From a virus: a DNA stretch of 64,000 bases. Below, one piece after another: positions 41,940 through 50,263 of the stretch. Made by a program: the position numbers and the translations under genes. Within the stretch, counting starts at the first letter, position 1. Each line of letters opens with the position of its first letter. The notes beneath the pieces are model-generated. The model had not been told where the DNA came from, did not search any database, and saw only the letters and a program-made list of their open reading frames with translations. The stretch lies in the IMG/VR virus record IMGVR_UViG_3300037278_000114, positions 1 through 64,000 of that record, one strand, 5' to 3'.

Positions 41940-42217
41940 AACATCCCTGCCTCCACCCGAATCATATCACGGAGGGTATGAGCCTTGTCACTGCTGACGA
42001 GCATACCGCCAACAACCTCTTCCACGAGGTAGCTACTGCGGGAGCCTAAGGTTACCAGAGCCACCCGGTAGCGGGTGCCCATGTAGTCAAATCGGACAAC
42101 CGGGCCAGTCTCCAACTCCCAATTCTTCACCGACCAACCTTTGCGTGGGTTGGTGCTGATGCAGCGGACAATAGTCTCCATCAAACTGATGGAGGGGAAT
42201 TCAAGGGTTGCACTCAT
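41936..42217 (-). CDS. Hypothetical protein (93 aa)
   Basis: GAGG precedes ATG 42217. Small mixed alpha/beta protein (VVRFDYMGTRYRVALVTLG). Unknown function. Confidence 0.65.
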   Translation of the reverse strand: MSATLEFPSISLMETIVRCISTNPRKGWSVKNWELETGPVVRFDYMGTRYRVALVTLGSRSSYLVEEVVGGMLVSSDKAHTLRDMIRVEAGML

Positions 42218-42248
42218 AGGGGCCTCACTTTGATAATTGCAGCCTGTG

Positions 42249-42458
42249 CTAGTTCTCTTGGCATGTCGGGCACCATTCCTTCGGATGAGATACCCACTGC
42301 TCTGCAAGCTTACGAGTTGTGTGGGTGATGACGCCGCCGTGAGTCCGGCAGATGGTTACCCAGCCTTCGGATGCATCGAGTTCAACGCCGGGGCTGGCAA
42401 GGGCGACTGTAGTTCCCGTCTCCCGGCACTTGCGTTCGATGTAAACTTCAGCGGACAT
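42249..42458 (-). CDS. Small Cys-containing protein (69 aa)
   Basis: C26-type Cys/His (TICRTHGG) and C-terminal CPTC suggest one zinc site. Overlaps the upstream gene by 11 nt. Confidence 0.6.
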   Translation of the reverse strand: MSAEVYIERKCRETGTTVALASPGVELDASEGWVTICRTHGGVITHTTRKLAEQWVSHPKEWCPTCQEN

Positions 42459-42771
42459 ACAGGTTCTTCACCATAGACCGGAGGTCACTCATACTCTGGT
42501 CGCTCTCTTTCATTCTTTGAGATGCCGCATCCACCCAGCTTCGCACTCGCTTGATAACTCCGTCGATGTGCTCGATGGTGGCCGCATCCGCCTTCAGTTC
42601 AATCAACCGAAGTCGGTTAGCCTCTAGGCCACTTAGACTTGCTTGCAAGGTAAGAAATGCCAGTGCCTGTTTACGGCCCGCAGCTTCACAGTCCTTGACG
42701 TATCCTATGATGATGCGACGACGACGCTGTTCAAGGTAAGTGCGGATGGCTGTTCCGATTGATTTCAGCAT
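42448..42771 (-). CDS. Hypothetical helical protein (107 aa)
   Basis: Nearly all-helical, coiled-coil-prone (SGLEANRLRLIELKADAATI). GGAG precedes the ATG; it starts at the stop of the next gene upstream. Confidence 0.65.
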   Translation of the reverse strand: MLKSIGTAIRTYLEQRRRRIIIGYVKDCEAAGRKQALAFLTLQASLSGLEANRLRLIELKADAATIEHIDGVIKRVRSWVDAASQRMKESDQSMSDLRSMVKNLYVR

Positions 42772-43103
42772 CACGCACTCCAAGTCAGAAGGGTGTTGGG
42801 GTCGAGGTACACGACTTCACGGGCACCGGGGATGTCCAAGCCGATGAGATTGCCCTGCTTCTCAATCATCACATCGTAGATTTCAACGTAGGGGTGCATC
42901 CCGAACTCTACACCGAAGAGGCTGACGAGGGAGGGTTCACGACCAGCTTCAATCTGCTCACTGGCCCGGTTGGACTCATGGCTGGTCTGAGCGGCGTGGT
43001 ACTCTTCGAGAGTAGACACCCGGTACTTCGCCGCCACGTTATCCGAACGTAGGGACTCCAAATCATCCATGCTGGCGTACTTGCGTTCCGTTGCGGTATC
43101 CAT
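42771..43103 (-). CDS. Hypothetical protein (110 aa)
   Basis: Helical N-terminus, beta-rich C-terminus (MHPYVEIYDVMIEKQGNL). Starts 1 nt after the 70-aa gene stop. Confidence 0.65.
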   Translation of the reverse strand: MDTATERKYASMDDLESLRSDNVAAKYRVSTLEEYHAAQTSHESNRASEQIEAGREPSLVSLFGVEFGMHPYVEIYDVMIEKQGNLIGLDIPGAREVVYLDPNTLLTWSA

Positions 43104-43104
43104 G

Positions 43105-43317
43105 TCAGTCCGTCCCTTCATTTATGCTGCCTTCTTGCAAGCACTGATTCAGCAAGTCGAATGCGGAATCGTACTCGACCGTAATCTTGTGAGGCTCTCC
43201 GTAGTCTTCCTTGTCGTGGCTCTTGAGTTCCTCGACCACAGCCTTCTTCGTCAGCTTGCGGATGGAGTAGCAGCGACGGTCGGTGAGGCGGTTGGCTACC
43301 CAGTAAGTAAGCTTCAT
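43105..43317 (-). CDS. Small hypothetical protein (70 aa)
   Basis: MKLTYWVANRLTDRRCYSIR opening; ATGA overlap with the upstream gene. Typical of small phage regulators or adaptors, but not recognised. Confidence 0.65.
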   Translation of the reverse strand: MKLTYWVANRLTDRRCYSIRKLTKKAVVEELKSHDKEDYGEPHKITVEYDSAFDLLNQCLQEGSINEGTD

Positions 43318-43886
43318 AGGGCACCCAGTGTAAGACGAAGGTCGGAAGAGACTTGGGGGTGTGACATCCAGTTCGGGCCGAGGTCAGCTTCCATCTCGTC
43401 GCGGAGGTCGTACATGCCGGTGTTGGACTCGGTGTAAGCCTGAGAGCCGTAGGCGGGGCGACGTTCTGCCCACTCGGAGACCGCAGGAGCGAAGTGCTGG
43501 AAGACTACTTCCGCACCCAGTTCCGTCTCTTCAAAGCCATACGAGAAGCGGTACCCCTTGGCATCCTCCGCCACCATGAAGTAGCGTACCTCAATCAGTT
43601 CGCCACGGGGATTATCGAAGTCCGCCATCTCAGGGTTATGACCGACAACGACCATATCCGAGTCAACGTAGAAGCGATACTTGGGGGCGACTTTCACTTT
43701 GGGCTCCGGGCGGATGCTATCCGCGAATTCAGCGAAGAGGGTGGATGCTTCACCAGCGAGGTGGCTTAGTTCCTGACCGTGCTGTTTGATGAGTTCCATG
43801 GCTGTAGTATACCGGGTGTTACACGGGGTTGAACAGTTATTTTTGGGGATACGCTTGGTCTTGGGGGCGGTAGCAGTAGAAGCCAT
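43314..43886 (-). CDS. Hypothetical protein with two candidate starts (190 or 161 aa)
   Basis: The body (from MELIKQHGQELSHL, ATG 43799) is a soluble alpha/beta protein. A full promoter (TTCAAC-N16-TATACT) lies inside the reading frame and ends 6 nt before that ATG, so a leaderless 161-aa form is likely. A second promoter at 43909-43936 and ATG 43886 with GGAGGAA would add 29 basic residues read through the inner promoter. Function unknown. Confidence 0.75.
   Translation of the reverse strand: MASTATAPKTKRIPKNNCSTPCNTRYTTAMELIKQHGQELSHLAGEASTLFAEFADSIRPEPKVKVAPKYRFYVDSDMVVVGHNPEMADFDNPRGELIEVRYFMVAEDAKGYRFSYGFEETELGAEVVFQHFAPAVSEWAERRPAYGSQAYTESNTGMYDLRDEMEADLGPNWMSHPQVSSDLRLTLGAL
43806..43833 (-). 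promoter_or_regulatory. Inner promoter TTCAAC-N16-TATACT
   Basis: -35 at 43828-43833, -10 at 43806-43811, ATG 43799 six nt away. Confidence 0.7.
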
Positions 43887-43908
43887 GGGGTGTTTCCTCC
43901 GTACCAAC

Positions 43909-43936
43909 AGTATACGGGACACACCGGCTTTCTGAA
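43909..43936 (-). promoter_or_regulatory. Outer promoter TTCAGA-N16-TATACT
   Basis: -35 at 43931-43936, -10 at 43909-43914; about 20 nt of leader with GGAGG before ATG 43886. Confidence 0.6.
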
Positions 43937-43968
43937 CATCTATTTTAGGAAATTTTTTCTTTTTCTTA

Positions 43969-43993
43969 GGGGTGGGTTTTCATGCCCACCCCC
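43969..43993. terminator. GC-rich hairpin after the gp88-like gene
   Basis: GGGGTGGG/CCCACCCC stem with an 8-nt loop; no U-run follows on the minus strand, so a Rho-dependent or weak terminator, or an end-protecting hairpin. Confidence 0.55.
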
Positions 43994-44000
43994 TTGACAA

Positions 44001-45329
44001 TTAGTGGAACATCAGGTAGGAGCCGAGAACCAAGGGGTCGTTGGCCGAGTTGTCGCCGCCGCCCGGAGGAACAACCACGTTCCACTTGTGCGGGGTGTCG
44101 CCCAGCATCCCGCTCTGCTTCATCCGCATGTACTGGTTGTAGCTCAGGATGGTGTCCTTCTTGATTTTGTACTTGGCAACGATTCTGTCCTTGAACTCGT
44201 TCCACGCTTCCTTGTCCTTGAACGCGGTCTGGCCGTTCTCCTTGATGAGCGTGTTTCCTTTACGAGCAATCAAGTCCCAGAACATGTCCTTCTGCACCAC
44301 GACGCCGTGCTTGATTTGCGTCATGTTGATTTTCTTGGACTCAGCCGGGAGAGCACCTTCGCTGAAGTTGATGATGAAGTTGTCCGGCTTCTGTGCCTTC
44401 GCCACGTCAGCAATCTTGGTGTAGGCGTAGAAGGTGTTGTCAGGGAACGCACGGGCGATGTCGAAGGCCAACTCGGTGTACTGAGGGCTGAAGAAGTCAC
44501 CGGCATCGTGCCAACGAATAACCACGTCATTGCCATCGACTTCATTCTTGATGATGGCTGAAGCGATGTCCGCCTTGAGGATGGCTGAGAACCGCTTGGG
44601 GTCGTTCAGGAGGAAGTTGAGGATGCGGGTCTGGCTCATACTGACAGCTTCGAACATGATGTAGCTGCTCTTCATGGCGTAGCAGTAAGTCTTACACGCA
44701 CCGGAGCCGGGGCAGGTATCGACCACCACGAACTCACCGGTCTTCTCGTTCACTGCCAGACCCTTGAGGGCTGGGAGACCGATGTTGTAATACTGGGTGG
44801 CGGTGCCGTCGCTGTGCTGCATCTTCTCGTTCTGCTTGAGAAGAGTGGTGGGCCGCTTCATGATGGACGCCTTGAGTTCCTTCAAGTCGTACTCATTGTT
44901 GGAACCATCCACAATCTTGATGTTCTTCTGGTGGATGTACGGCATGGTGTACGGGTCGGTCTTCGTCTTCGTCTTGTCCTTGATACGGTTGACGTAATCC
45001 CCCATCTCCTCATCGCTGAGGGGACGGTGCTTCGCACCTAGACCGAAGTCCGGTTTCTCTTCTTCTGGCTCTTCCTTCTTCTTTTTCTTATCTTTAGGCT
45101 GGGGACGCTTACCCTTCTTGGGGTCTTCCTCCGGCACTACGTCGTCATCGTCGTAGCTGTCCGCTGTTTTGACGGAGCCACTCTTGACAAAACTGTCGAG
45201 GGTTTGGACGGTGAAACCATTGAGACTCTCGAAGCCGGAGCCAGATGAGCCCACTTCGCCGGAAGTGGCTGGTTCGGTACGTTCAAGGTCGTCGGCTTTT
45301 ACTAGAAATTTGGCGGTGAAATTAAACAT
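44001..45329 (-). CDS. gp88-like protein (442 aa)
   Basis: A disordered acidic/Lys-rich N-terminus (to about residue 95) precedes a domain matching the phage 'gene product 88' family: NIGLPALKGL, DTCPGSGACKTYCYA (conserved Cys triad), VIRWHDAGDFFSPQY and PDNTFYAYTK. The Cys spacing suggests a metal or Fe-S site; biochemical function is unknown. Confidence 0.8.
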   Translation of the reverse strand: MFNFTAKFLVKADDLERTEPATSGEVGSSGSGFESLNGFTVQTLDSFVKSGSVKTADSYDDDDVVPEEDPKKGKRPQPKDKKKKKEEPEEEKPDFGLGAKHRPLSDEEMGDYVNRIKDKTKTKTDPYTMPYIHQKNIKIVDGSNNEYDLKELKASIMKRPTTLLKQNEKMQHSDGTATQYYNIGLPALKGLAVNEKTGEFVVVDTCPGSGACKTYCYAMKSSYIMFEAVSMSQTRILNFLLNDPKRFSAILKADIASAIIKNEVDGNDVVIRWHDAGDFFSPQYTELAFDIARAFPDNTFYAYTKIADVAKAQKPDNFIINFSEGALPAESKKINMTQIKHGVVVQKDMFWDLIARKGNTLIKENGQTAFKDKEAWNEFKDRIVAKYKIKKDTILSYNQYMRMKQSGMLGDTPHKWNVVVPPGGGDNSANDPLVLGSYLMFH

Positions 45330-45366
45330 GGGAGTCCTCTATAAATCAACCCCGTAGCTCAAATTT

Positions 45367-45729
45367 TCAGTACGGCCATGGGTCTTCTGTCCTTTTGGCC
45401 TTCTGCGGGTAGGTATCCAGCATCGCTTCTACCCACTCGTTGCTGTCCATTCCGACCGAGACCGGGATGCCATTGATGTTGTAATGCTCGACCACCGGCT
45501 TGGGCTTGAGAACCGGGAGGGGCTCCCATACGTCGTCATTGTGGGAAACAAAGGCGTCGAACCAATCACCCTTGCGGACGAACTTGACTTCCTTGCCCTC
45601 GAACGTGGCGATGACGTATTCCCCGTCTTTGAGCAGGGCGATTGCCTTGGATACATTGTTGAGTGTTTTGTTGAACTGACGCTTACGTCGTGCTTCCTCG
45701 AAGAATGCTACCAAACCCCAAAGCTTCAT
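45367..45729 (-). CDS. Hypothetical protein (120 aa)
   Basis: Helical N-terminus (FFEEARRKRQFNKTLNNVSK), then a beta segment. AGAGGG precedes ATG 45729. Unknown. Confidence 0.65.
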   Translation of the reverse strand: MKLWGLVAFFEEARRKRQFNKTLNNVSKAIALLKDGEYVIATFEGKEVKFVRKGDWFDAFVSHNDDVWEPLPVLKPKPVVEHYNINGIPVSVGMDSNEWVEAMLDTYPQKAKRTEDPWPY

Positions 45730-45739
45730 TCTGGCCCTC

Positions 45740-46336
45740 TTACTGCTCCAACAGGTGGTCTTTCTTTTCGTGATATTGATACGGGTAGGTTCCGCCCGAA
45801 CTGGTATGCATACCGCCGTGTGTCTGCTCATACTTTCTACTGAAGGCCGACTCCCTGAGACTTTGCTGCCTGTAAGCCATCGCTGATTCTGACGGCATAC
45901 TAATCCTGCCATGGGCGAAGGCGTCCAAGTAGTGCTCATCAATTTCGTTGTAACGGATGCCCATGTGGACTCCCGCGTACTGCTTCAAGGGTTTCAGCTT
46001 GTGGGGTGGAATCCACTGAGCCGCATACTGTCGCGCTTCCGCCCGACGTTCCTTGATTTCATCCCTCAACCCACGGATGGTTTCGTAATGACTAGACCGA
46101 GTGTCAGAGTTAGTGTACCCCGTGTAGAGGTCTTCACCGTTCTTCAGGTGGGACATCTGCCGCTTCTGCCGCTTCGCCAGCACGTAGGCACGCAGCAACA
46201 GGAAATACTTGCGGGGAGTATCGGAAGACCGCCAGTCAATCTCATCAGCTTCCTTGAGTAGGAGCTTGATGAGAAGAAGGACACCCTCCGGGCTCCCCGC
46301 TCGTACTGCTGCTTCGGCTTGTAGTTCTTCGACCAT
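45740..46336 (-). CDS. Hypothetical protein (198 aa)
   Basis: Helical N-terminal domain (LLLIKLLLKEADEIDW; RKYFLLLRAYVLAKRQK), disordered Gly/Ser/Tyr C-terminus. TAATG overlap with the upstream gene. Confidence 0.65.
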   Translation of the reverse strand: MVEELQAEAAVRAGSPEGVLLLIKLLLKEADEIDWRSSDTPRKYFLLLRAYVLAKRQKRQMSHLKNGEDLYTGYTNSDTRSSHYETIRGLRDEIKERRAEARQYAAQWIPPHKLKPLKQYAGVHMGIRYNEIDEHYLDAFAHGRISMPSESAMAYRQQSLRESAFSRKYEQTHGGMHTSSGGTYPYQYHEKKDHLLEQ

Positions 46337-46767
46337 TACTTCTTGGCGAGTTCGTACAGCTTCTTGGTGTCGTTCTTGTCGAAGAAGTTGGACAGGGCCG
46401 TCGAGATGCCGCTGATTTCCTCACGCAGCTTCTTGATGGCTTCGACCTGCTCCTTGGTGAACGTCGGGTCTCCAACCTTCTTGCCGTCGATGTCGAGAGC
46501 GTAGGCTCCGCCGTTCTCGGCCTTCTTCAGTTCCTTGGACTTGTCATCGAACTTGGTCAGCAGGGTCAGCACAGCGTCCTTACGGGCTGTGATTTCCTTG
46601 GTGGTCAGTTCAGCGATGACAGCTTCACGAACTACAGGGGCCGTGGTTGCAAGGCGGTCAGCAATTTCCGTGCGAAGAGTAATCGCAGGGGGAACAACAG
46701 CGGCAGGAGCCTCTACTTCTGCCAGAGTTGCCTCTGGTGCGGTGGGGGTTTCGTTTACGTCAGCCAT
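46336..46767 (-). CDS. Hypothetical Ala-rich helical protein (143 aa)
   Basis: A Pro/Ala N-terminal 30 residues, then a regular helical bundle. GGAAGG precedes the ATG. Unknown function. Confidence 0.65.
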   Translation of the reverse strand: MADVNETPTAPEATLAEVEAPAAVVPPAITLRTEIADRLATTAPVVREAVIAELTTKEITARKDAVLTLLTKFDDKSKELKKAENGGAYALDIDGKKVGDPTFTKEQVEAIKKLREEISGISTALSNFFDKNDTKKLYELAKK

Positions 46768-46797
46768 TAGTACCTTCCTTCAATCAAGTTAGTTGCA

Positions 46798-47349
46798 CTA
46801 CACCCGGATGGAGATAGTGGTTGGGGTTTCGATAGTTCCTAAGCCTACCACAACTTTAGTGTTGAGAGAAGGCAGGTCGTGAAGAACTCTCTTTTCAATC
46901 AAGAAGAATTCTTCGATGTAAATTTCGCGGAAGCTTAGACCGCAAAAAGCAGATGGTACCTTGTTGGCACTGGTGACGTACGGTACCTTCAGAGTGGGGA
47001 AGTGCCGCTTGAACTCATCCTCAAAGCGGTCAGCGATGTTGTGGTTGGGTGCGAGTACAGCAATCTCCTCACCTTCGGGAAGGATGAGAGTACGCTCACC
47101 CACGAAGTGGACTAGGCCGTACGTCTTGCCGGTCGCACGTTGCGAGATGACTACAGGGATGTCCCGGTTGGGCGACGAGGTAGTCCAGTCGGTGTAGGGA
47201 CGACGCTCCGCATCTTGCACAATCTCGCGAAGCTGATTCTTTATCTCATTCGTGCAGAGTACACGAGGCCGTTGACGTTCGTAGAAGTCGAAGCCTACTG
47301 TCTTCGGTTCAGAGATGTTGGGTAGTGATACTTTGGGTATTCTTACCAT
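46798..47349 (-). CDS. P-loop ATPase-like protein (183 aa)
   Basis: VISQRATGKTYGLV is a Walker-A-like loop (ATGKT) and EIYIEEF a Walker-B-like strand; IAVLAPNHNIADRF between them fits terminase/helicase-type NTPases. Too short for a full terminase. GCGTATCAATACGC, a small palindrome, lies directly before the start. Confidence 0.6.
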   Translation of the reverse strand: MVRIPKVSLPNISEPKTVGFDFYERQRPRVLCTNEIKNQLREIVQDAERRPYTDWTTSSPNRDIPVVISQRATGKTYGLVHFVGERTLILPEGEEIAVLAPNHNIADRFEDEFKRHFPTLKVPYVTSANKVPSAFCGLSFREIYIEEFFLIEKRVLHDLPSLNTKVVVGLGTIETPTTISIRV

Positions 47350-47390
47350 GCGTATTGATACGCAAGTTTTGGGGTTCCTGTTGGGAAAAT

Positions 47391-47960
47391 TTAGGCTCCA
47401 GCGGCCTCAGCTATCTCCCCATCGTGGAGGGAGGATACTGCGGCTGAGATGTCCTCGTGCTGCATGTAGGCCATCATCAGGTAAGCGAGACCATACTTGG
47501 TGTTCTTGATGCCATGTTGCAACCATGGAACATCATAGACCTGCTTCGCGTACTTCGACCAGTTATTGTCCTTGGGGACGTACTGGCTACTGTACAGGGA
47601 CACTCGCTCATGAATCTTACTGTCGAGAGTAAACTCCCCCTCGCTCGTCGGAGCGTTGATGGCGACGACTGAGATGTCACGGGCCGGGAAGTCTCCTTGC
47701 AGCTTGGCTGCGAGGAGACCACCAAAGCCAAAGCCGAAGATGACGGAGTGGAGAAGGGTGTCCGGGAGGAAGTAGGTGCGGAGCCACTTGTAGGAAACGT
47801 CGGCAGAGGCCGACTCATTGAACTCGTATGGGGGGTGCGGCTGCTTGAACTGTTCGTAGCTCATCTTGGTCTTCTCGGCCATGATGGACGCCAGCTTTTG
47901 AACATCCTCTGGCGTCCCCCGGTCGTGAAGTAGATAGTGCCCCTTGAATCGAGATTCCAT
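47391..47960 (-). CDS. Alpha/beta-hydrolase-like protein lacking the nucleophile Ser (189 aa)
   Basis: SVIFGFGFGGLLAAKL is placed like the nucleophile elbow of lipase-type enzymes (usually GHSLGG), but the Ser is Gly. SVVAINAPTSEGE follows as the next strand. It is probably a catalytically dead or altered hydrolase; alternatively only a look-alike fold. AGGG precedes ATG 47960. Confidence 0.5.
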   Translation of the reverse strand: MESRFKGHYLLHDRGTPEDVQKLASIMAEKTKMSYEQFKQPHPPYEFNESASADVSYKWLRTYFLPDTLLHSVIFGFGFGGLLAAKLQGDFPARDISVVAINAPTSEGEFTLDSKIHERVSLYSSQYVPKDNNWSKYAKQVYDVPWLQHGIKNTKYGLAYLMMAYMQHEDISAAVSSLHDGEIAEAAGA

Positions 47961-47961
47961 G

Positions 47962-48282
47962 CTAACGTACCCTTTCCCTGTCAATCGTTTTCTTGAAGAA
48001 CGGTCCCGCTTGCATGGGGGTCTTCTCATCGCCCTTGGTCTGGTAGAAACGGGTCTTGCTGCACTTGCGGCAGACCTGATGAGAGTCAAATGGTTCCGGG
48101 TAAGTCATGTCGTCGGTGCTGAACGGCCAGCCGAAGACGTGCCCACCCACACACCCGAACACTGCATTGAAGAGTTTCTCTCCAAAGGTGTAGAGCCGTA
48201 TGTTTGGTGCCAAGATGAGCCGCTTGCGCCCACGTACTCTTGGTGTGCTTGTCGGTACATCAAGTACAGTATCGAGTTCCAT
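47962..48282 (-). CDS. Hypothetical protein with a CxxC pair (106 aa)
   Basis: TATACT six nt before the ATG (leaderless). CRKCSKTRF near residue 70 is half of a zinc site. Last codons overlap nothing; the next gene starts 1 nt later. Confidence 0.65.
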   Translation of the reverse strand: MELDTVLDVPTSTPRVRGRKRLILAPNIRLYTFGEKLFNAVFGCVGGHVFGWPFSTDDMTYPEPFDSHQVCRKCSKTRFYQTKGDEKTPMQAGPFFKKTIDRERVR

Positions 48283-48288
48283 ATCCTC

Positions 48289-48320
48289 AGTATACCGTGG
48301 TGACCGGGGTTCTGGTCACC
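48289..48320 (-). promoter_or_regulatory. Terminator hairpin followed by a TATACT promoter
   Basis: GGTGACC/GGTCACC (48299-48320) overlaps the stop of the 133-aa gene; the -10 TATACT (48289-48294) of the next gene follows within 5 nt. The hairpin sits where the -35 should be, so one structure may end one transcript and influence the next. Confidence 0.55.
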
Positions 48321-48721
48321 TAATTTGACTTGGCCTCTGCGGCGAACTTAAGCCGGAAGGCCAGGTCAATCTGCTTCTTGTTCTCTTTCTTCCAGACCTC
48401 CACGCACACCTTGCTGTGCGTCTTGGTCTTGCAGGTACACTTGGGGCTCACCGGGTTGAGGTAGTCTGCCAGCTTGATACCGTCGCGGTCGTAGATGATG
48501 ATACGTCCACCACCGCCGTGGTCGGTGCCGGTCACCACAGCGTAGAGAGACCGCAACAGGAAGTAGTCGTTGGGACAGTCGGCGTTCAACTCCAGCTTAC
48601 CCACCATGTCGCGGAGGTCAGGTTCGACTTTATTCTTCGTGGCCTTGGAAAGCAGACCGGCAATCTTATCGTTGGTGCCACGCTTCGCCAGCTTGGACTT
48701 CACACTTGCATCAATGAGCAT
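48320..48721 (-). CDS. Hypothetical protein (133 aa)
   Basis: Soluble; a DHGGGGRIIIYDRDG segment and a C-terminal CTCKTKTHSKVC cluster. Overlaps the upstream gene by 11 nt. Unknown. Confidence 0.65.
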   Translation of the reverse strand: MLIDASVKSKLAKRGTNDKIAGLLSKATKNKVEPDLRDMVGKLELNADCPNDYFLLRSLYAVVTGTDHGGGGRIIIYDRDGIKLADYLNPVSPKCTCKTKTHSKVCVEVWKKENKKQIDLAFRLKFAAEAKSN

Positions 48722-48926
48722 AGTCTTGCCTTTCGTCAGATTTCTTCCCCAAAGGGAAGTATGGCTTGAACCGGTAGTATACGCCCTTGATGGCGTTCAA
48801 TTTCATGAAGTCCCGGTGTTCCTTTACTCGTACTTCTGCGGCCCACCGGGCGATGAACAACTGGGCTGGACTCCAATCGTGGAGAGAGTTCTTCGACTCA
48901 ACTACGTAGACTCGCGGTGTCGCCAT
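48711..48926 (-). CDS. Small hypothetical protein (71 aa)
   Basis: ATG at 48926 (a GTG lies one codon earlier), overlapping the RNA ligase stop. WSPAQLFIARWAAEVRVKEH looks helical. Unknown. Confidence 0.6.
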   Translation of the reverse strand: MATPRVYVVESKNSLHDWSPAQLFIARWAAEVRVKEHRDFMKLNAIKGVYYRFKPYFPLGKKSDERQDYAH

Positions 48927-50263
48927 CACTCACCCTTCCCTTCCACATAAAACCTATCATCCCGGCCATGCGGACGAACCATCTTCCAGAGAACCTCGTA
49001 AGCTTCTACGATGCGGTTGCTGCGGAGGAACATAGCTGCCGTGACAATCTCAGCGGAATAACTCCCACCATTCGGGCTGCGGAGCCACTTCTTTCGTTCA
49101 TCGTCGTTCTTGAAACGGTCTGAAGTCCACAGGTCACGAACGGCTACTAGCTCCGTCTGAGCCTTGATAGCCGTGACAAGGTTCTCGTGGAACGCATTAG
49201 TCATGCCACGCTGCCACTGAAGAACCCAGTCAGAAAAGTTGGCCGGGACACGCATGTTGAATGCAGTCTGACCAGTCTTCCGGTCGTACCGGCATCCAGC
49301 CTCTAACCACACACTCGTGGGGTTAGACATCTCAGCCCAAATCATCTGCGGAGTCACGCCTGTTAGAATGCGGTGGAGTCGCTTGTACTCTTCCAATTTA
49401 ATTTTAGCCTTGACCGGAGGAAGCCCATGGCGATTCACAGCGACGACGTAGCCCTCCTCTTCAAGGGACTGGTCGCCGACAGCAGCCGTGAGGTCGATAT
49501 CGAACTTCTCCACAATGCGGCACCACGGCTTACCCGGCTGCGACACACCATCAGCGTCAATAACACGTGAGTACGAGTTGAGGTTCGTCCACAGTTCGTG
49601 CAACTGCTCGTAGGTCATCTCCTCGCCGGTCTCATTGTTCACCGCCGTCAACAGGCACAGACCTTCCCACTCGTACGGGATGACGATGCGAAGCTCTTTG
49701 GAAATTATCTCAAAGAACAGACTCCAGCCCTTGGGGATGAATTCGGTCGCGCCATACTTAACAAACTTCTGGAACTTCTGAGTTGCAAATATAGCCCCCG
49801 GAGAGTCGAAGGAGCCGCGACTGGACACACCCCACTGTCCCTCATACTCGTACAGGATTCCGGCCCAGCCATCCATCTTGCGGGTGATAGTCAGGTCGGT
49901 GTACAGCTTGGTTAACTTCTTGAGGTAGGCAGCGTCAACCATCACGTTCTCGTCGGGAACAATCGCCGGGGTCTGTTTGGAAGTTACATACTCCAACACC
50001 CCACCCTCGTAGTCGAGGACAGTCGAGGTCTGACCCAAATTGAAAAATTTATACTGAGGTCTCGAAACAACGTTGTCTTGGTCATCGATAATCAGACCCC
50101 GACACGCACACACTTCATGCGGCCACTTCTGCTCAAACTGGCATGCATTTGAATAATTCAGAATTCGGAGTGGTAGAGTGGGGTGCCGACGCTCATTGAT
50201 GTAGCCCTCCTCAATCAACTGTCGCAGGTTGTCCAAGTCCAAGTAGTTGCCCAGTTTCATCAT
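48926..50263 (-). CDS. rnlA: T4 Rnl1-like RNA ligase (445 aa)
   Basis: ATP-dependent RNA ligase: adenylated Lys in TRKMDGWAG (K129), upstream CACRGLIID and PQYKFFNLGQ typical of the Rnl1 group, and motif V-like PVKAKIKLEEYKRLHR. With the Pnkp gene at 51835-52920 it can reseal tRNAs cut by host anticodon nucleases. Two ATGs start it in tandem. Confidence 0.9.
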   Translation of the reverse strand: MMKLGNYLDLDNLRQLIEEGYINERRHPTLPLRILNYSNACQFEQKWPHEVCACRGLIIDDQDNVVSRPQYKFFNLGQTSTVLDYEGGVLEYVTSKQTPAIVPDENVMVDAAYLKKLTKLYTDLTITRKMDGWAGILYEYEGQWGVSSRGSFDSPGAIFATQKFQKFVKYGATEFIPKGWSLFFEIISKELRIVIPYEWEGLCLLTAVNNETGEEMTYEQLHELWTNLNSYSRVIDADGVSQPGKPWCRIVEKFDIDLTAAVGDQSLEEEGYVVAVNRHGLPPVKAKIKLEEYKRLHRILTGVTPQMIWAEMSNPTSVWLEAGCRYDRKTGQTAFNMRVPANFSDWVLQWQRGMTNAFHENLVTAIKAQTELVAVRDLWTSDRFKNDDERKKWLRSPNGGSYSAEIVTAAMFLRSNRIVEAYEVLWKMVRPHGRDDRFYVEGKGE

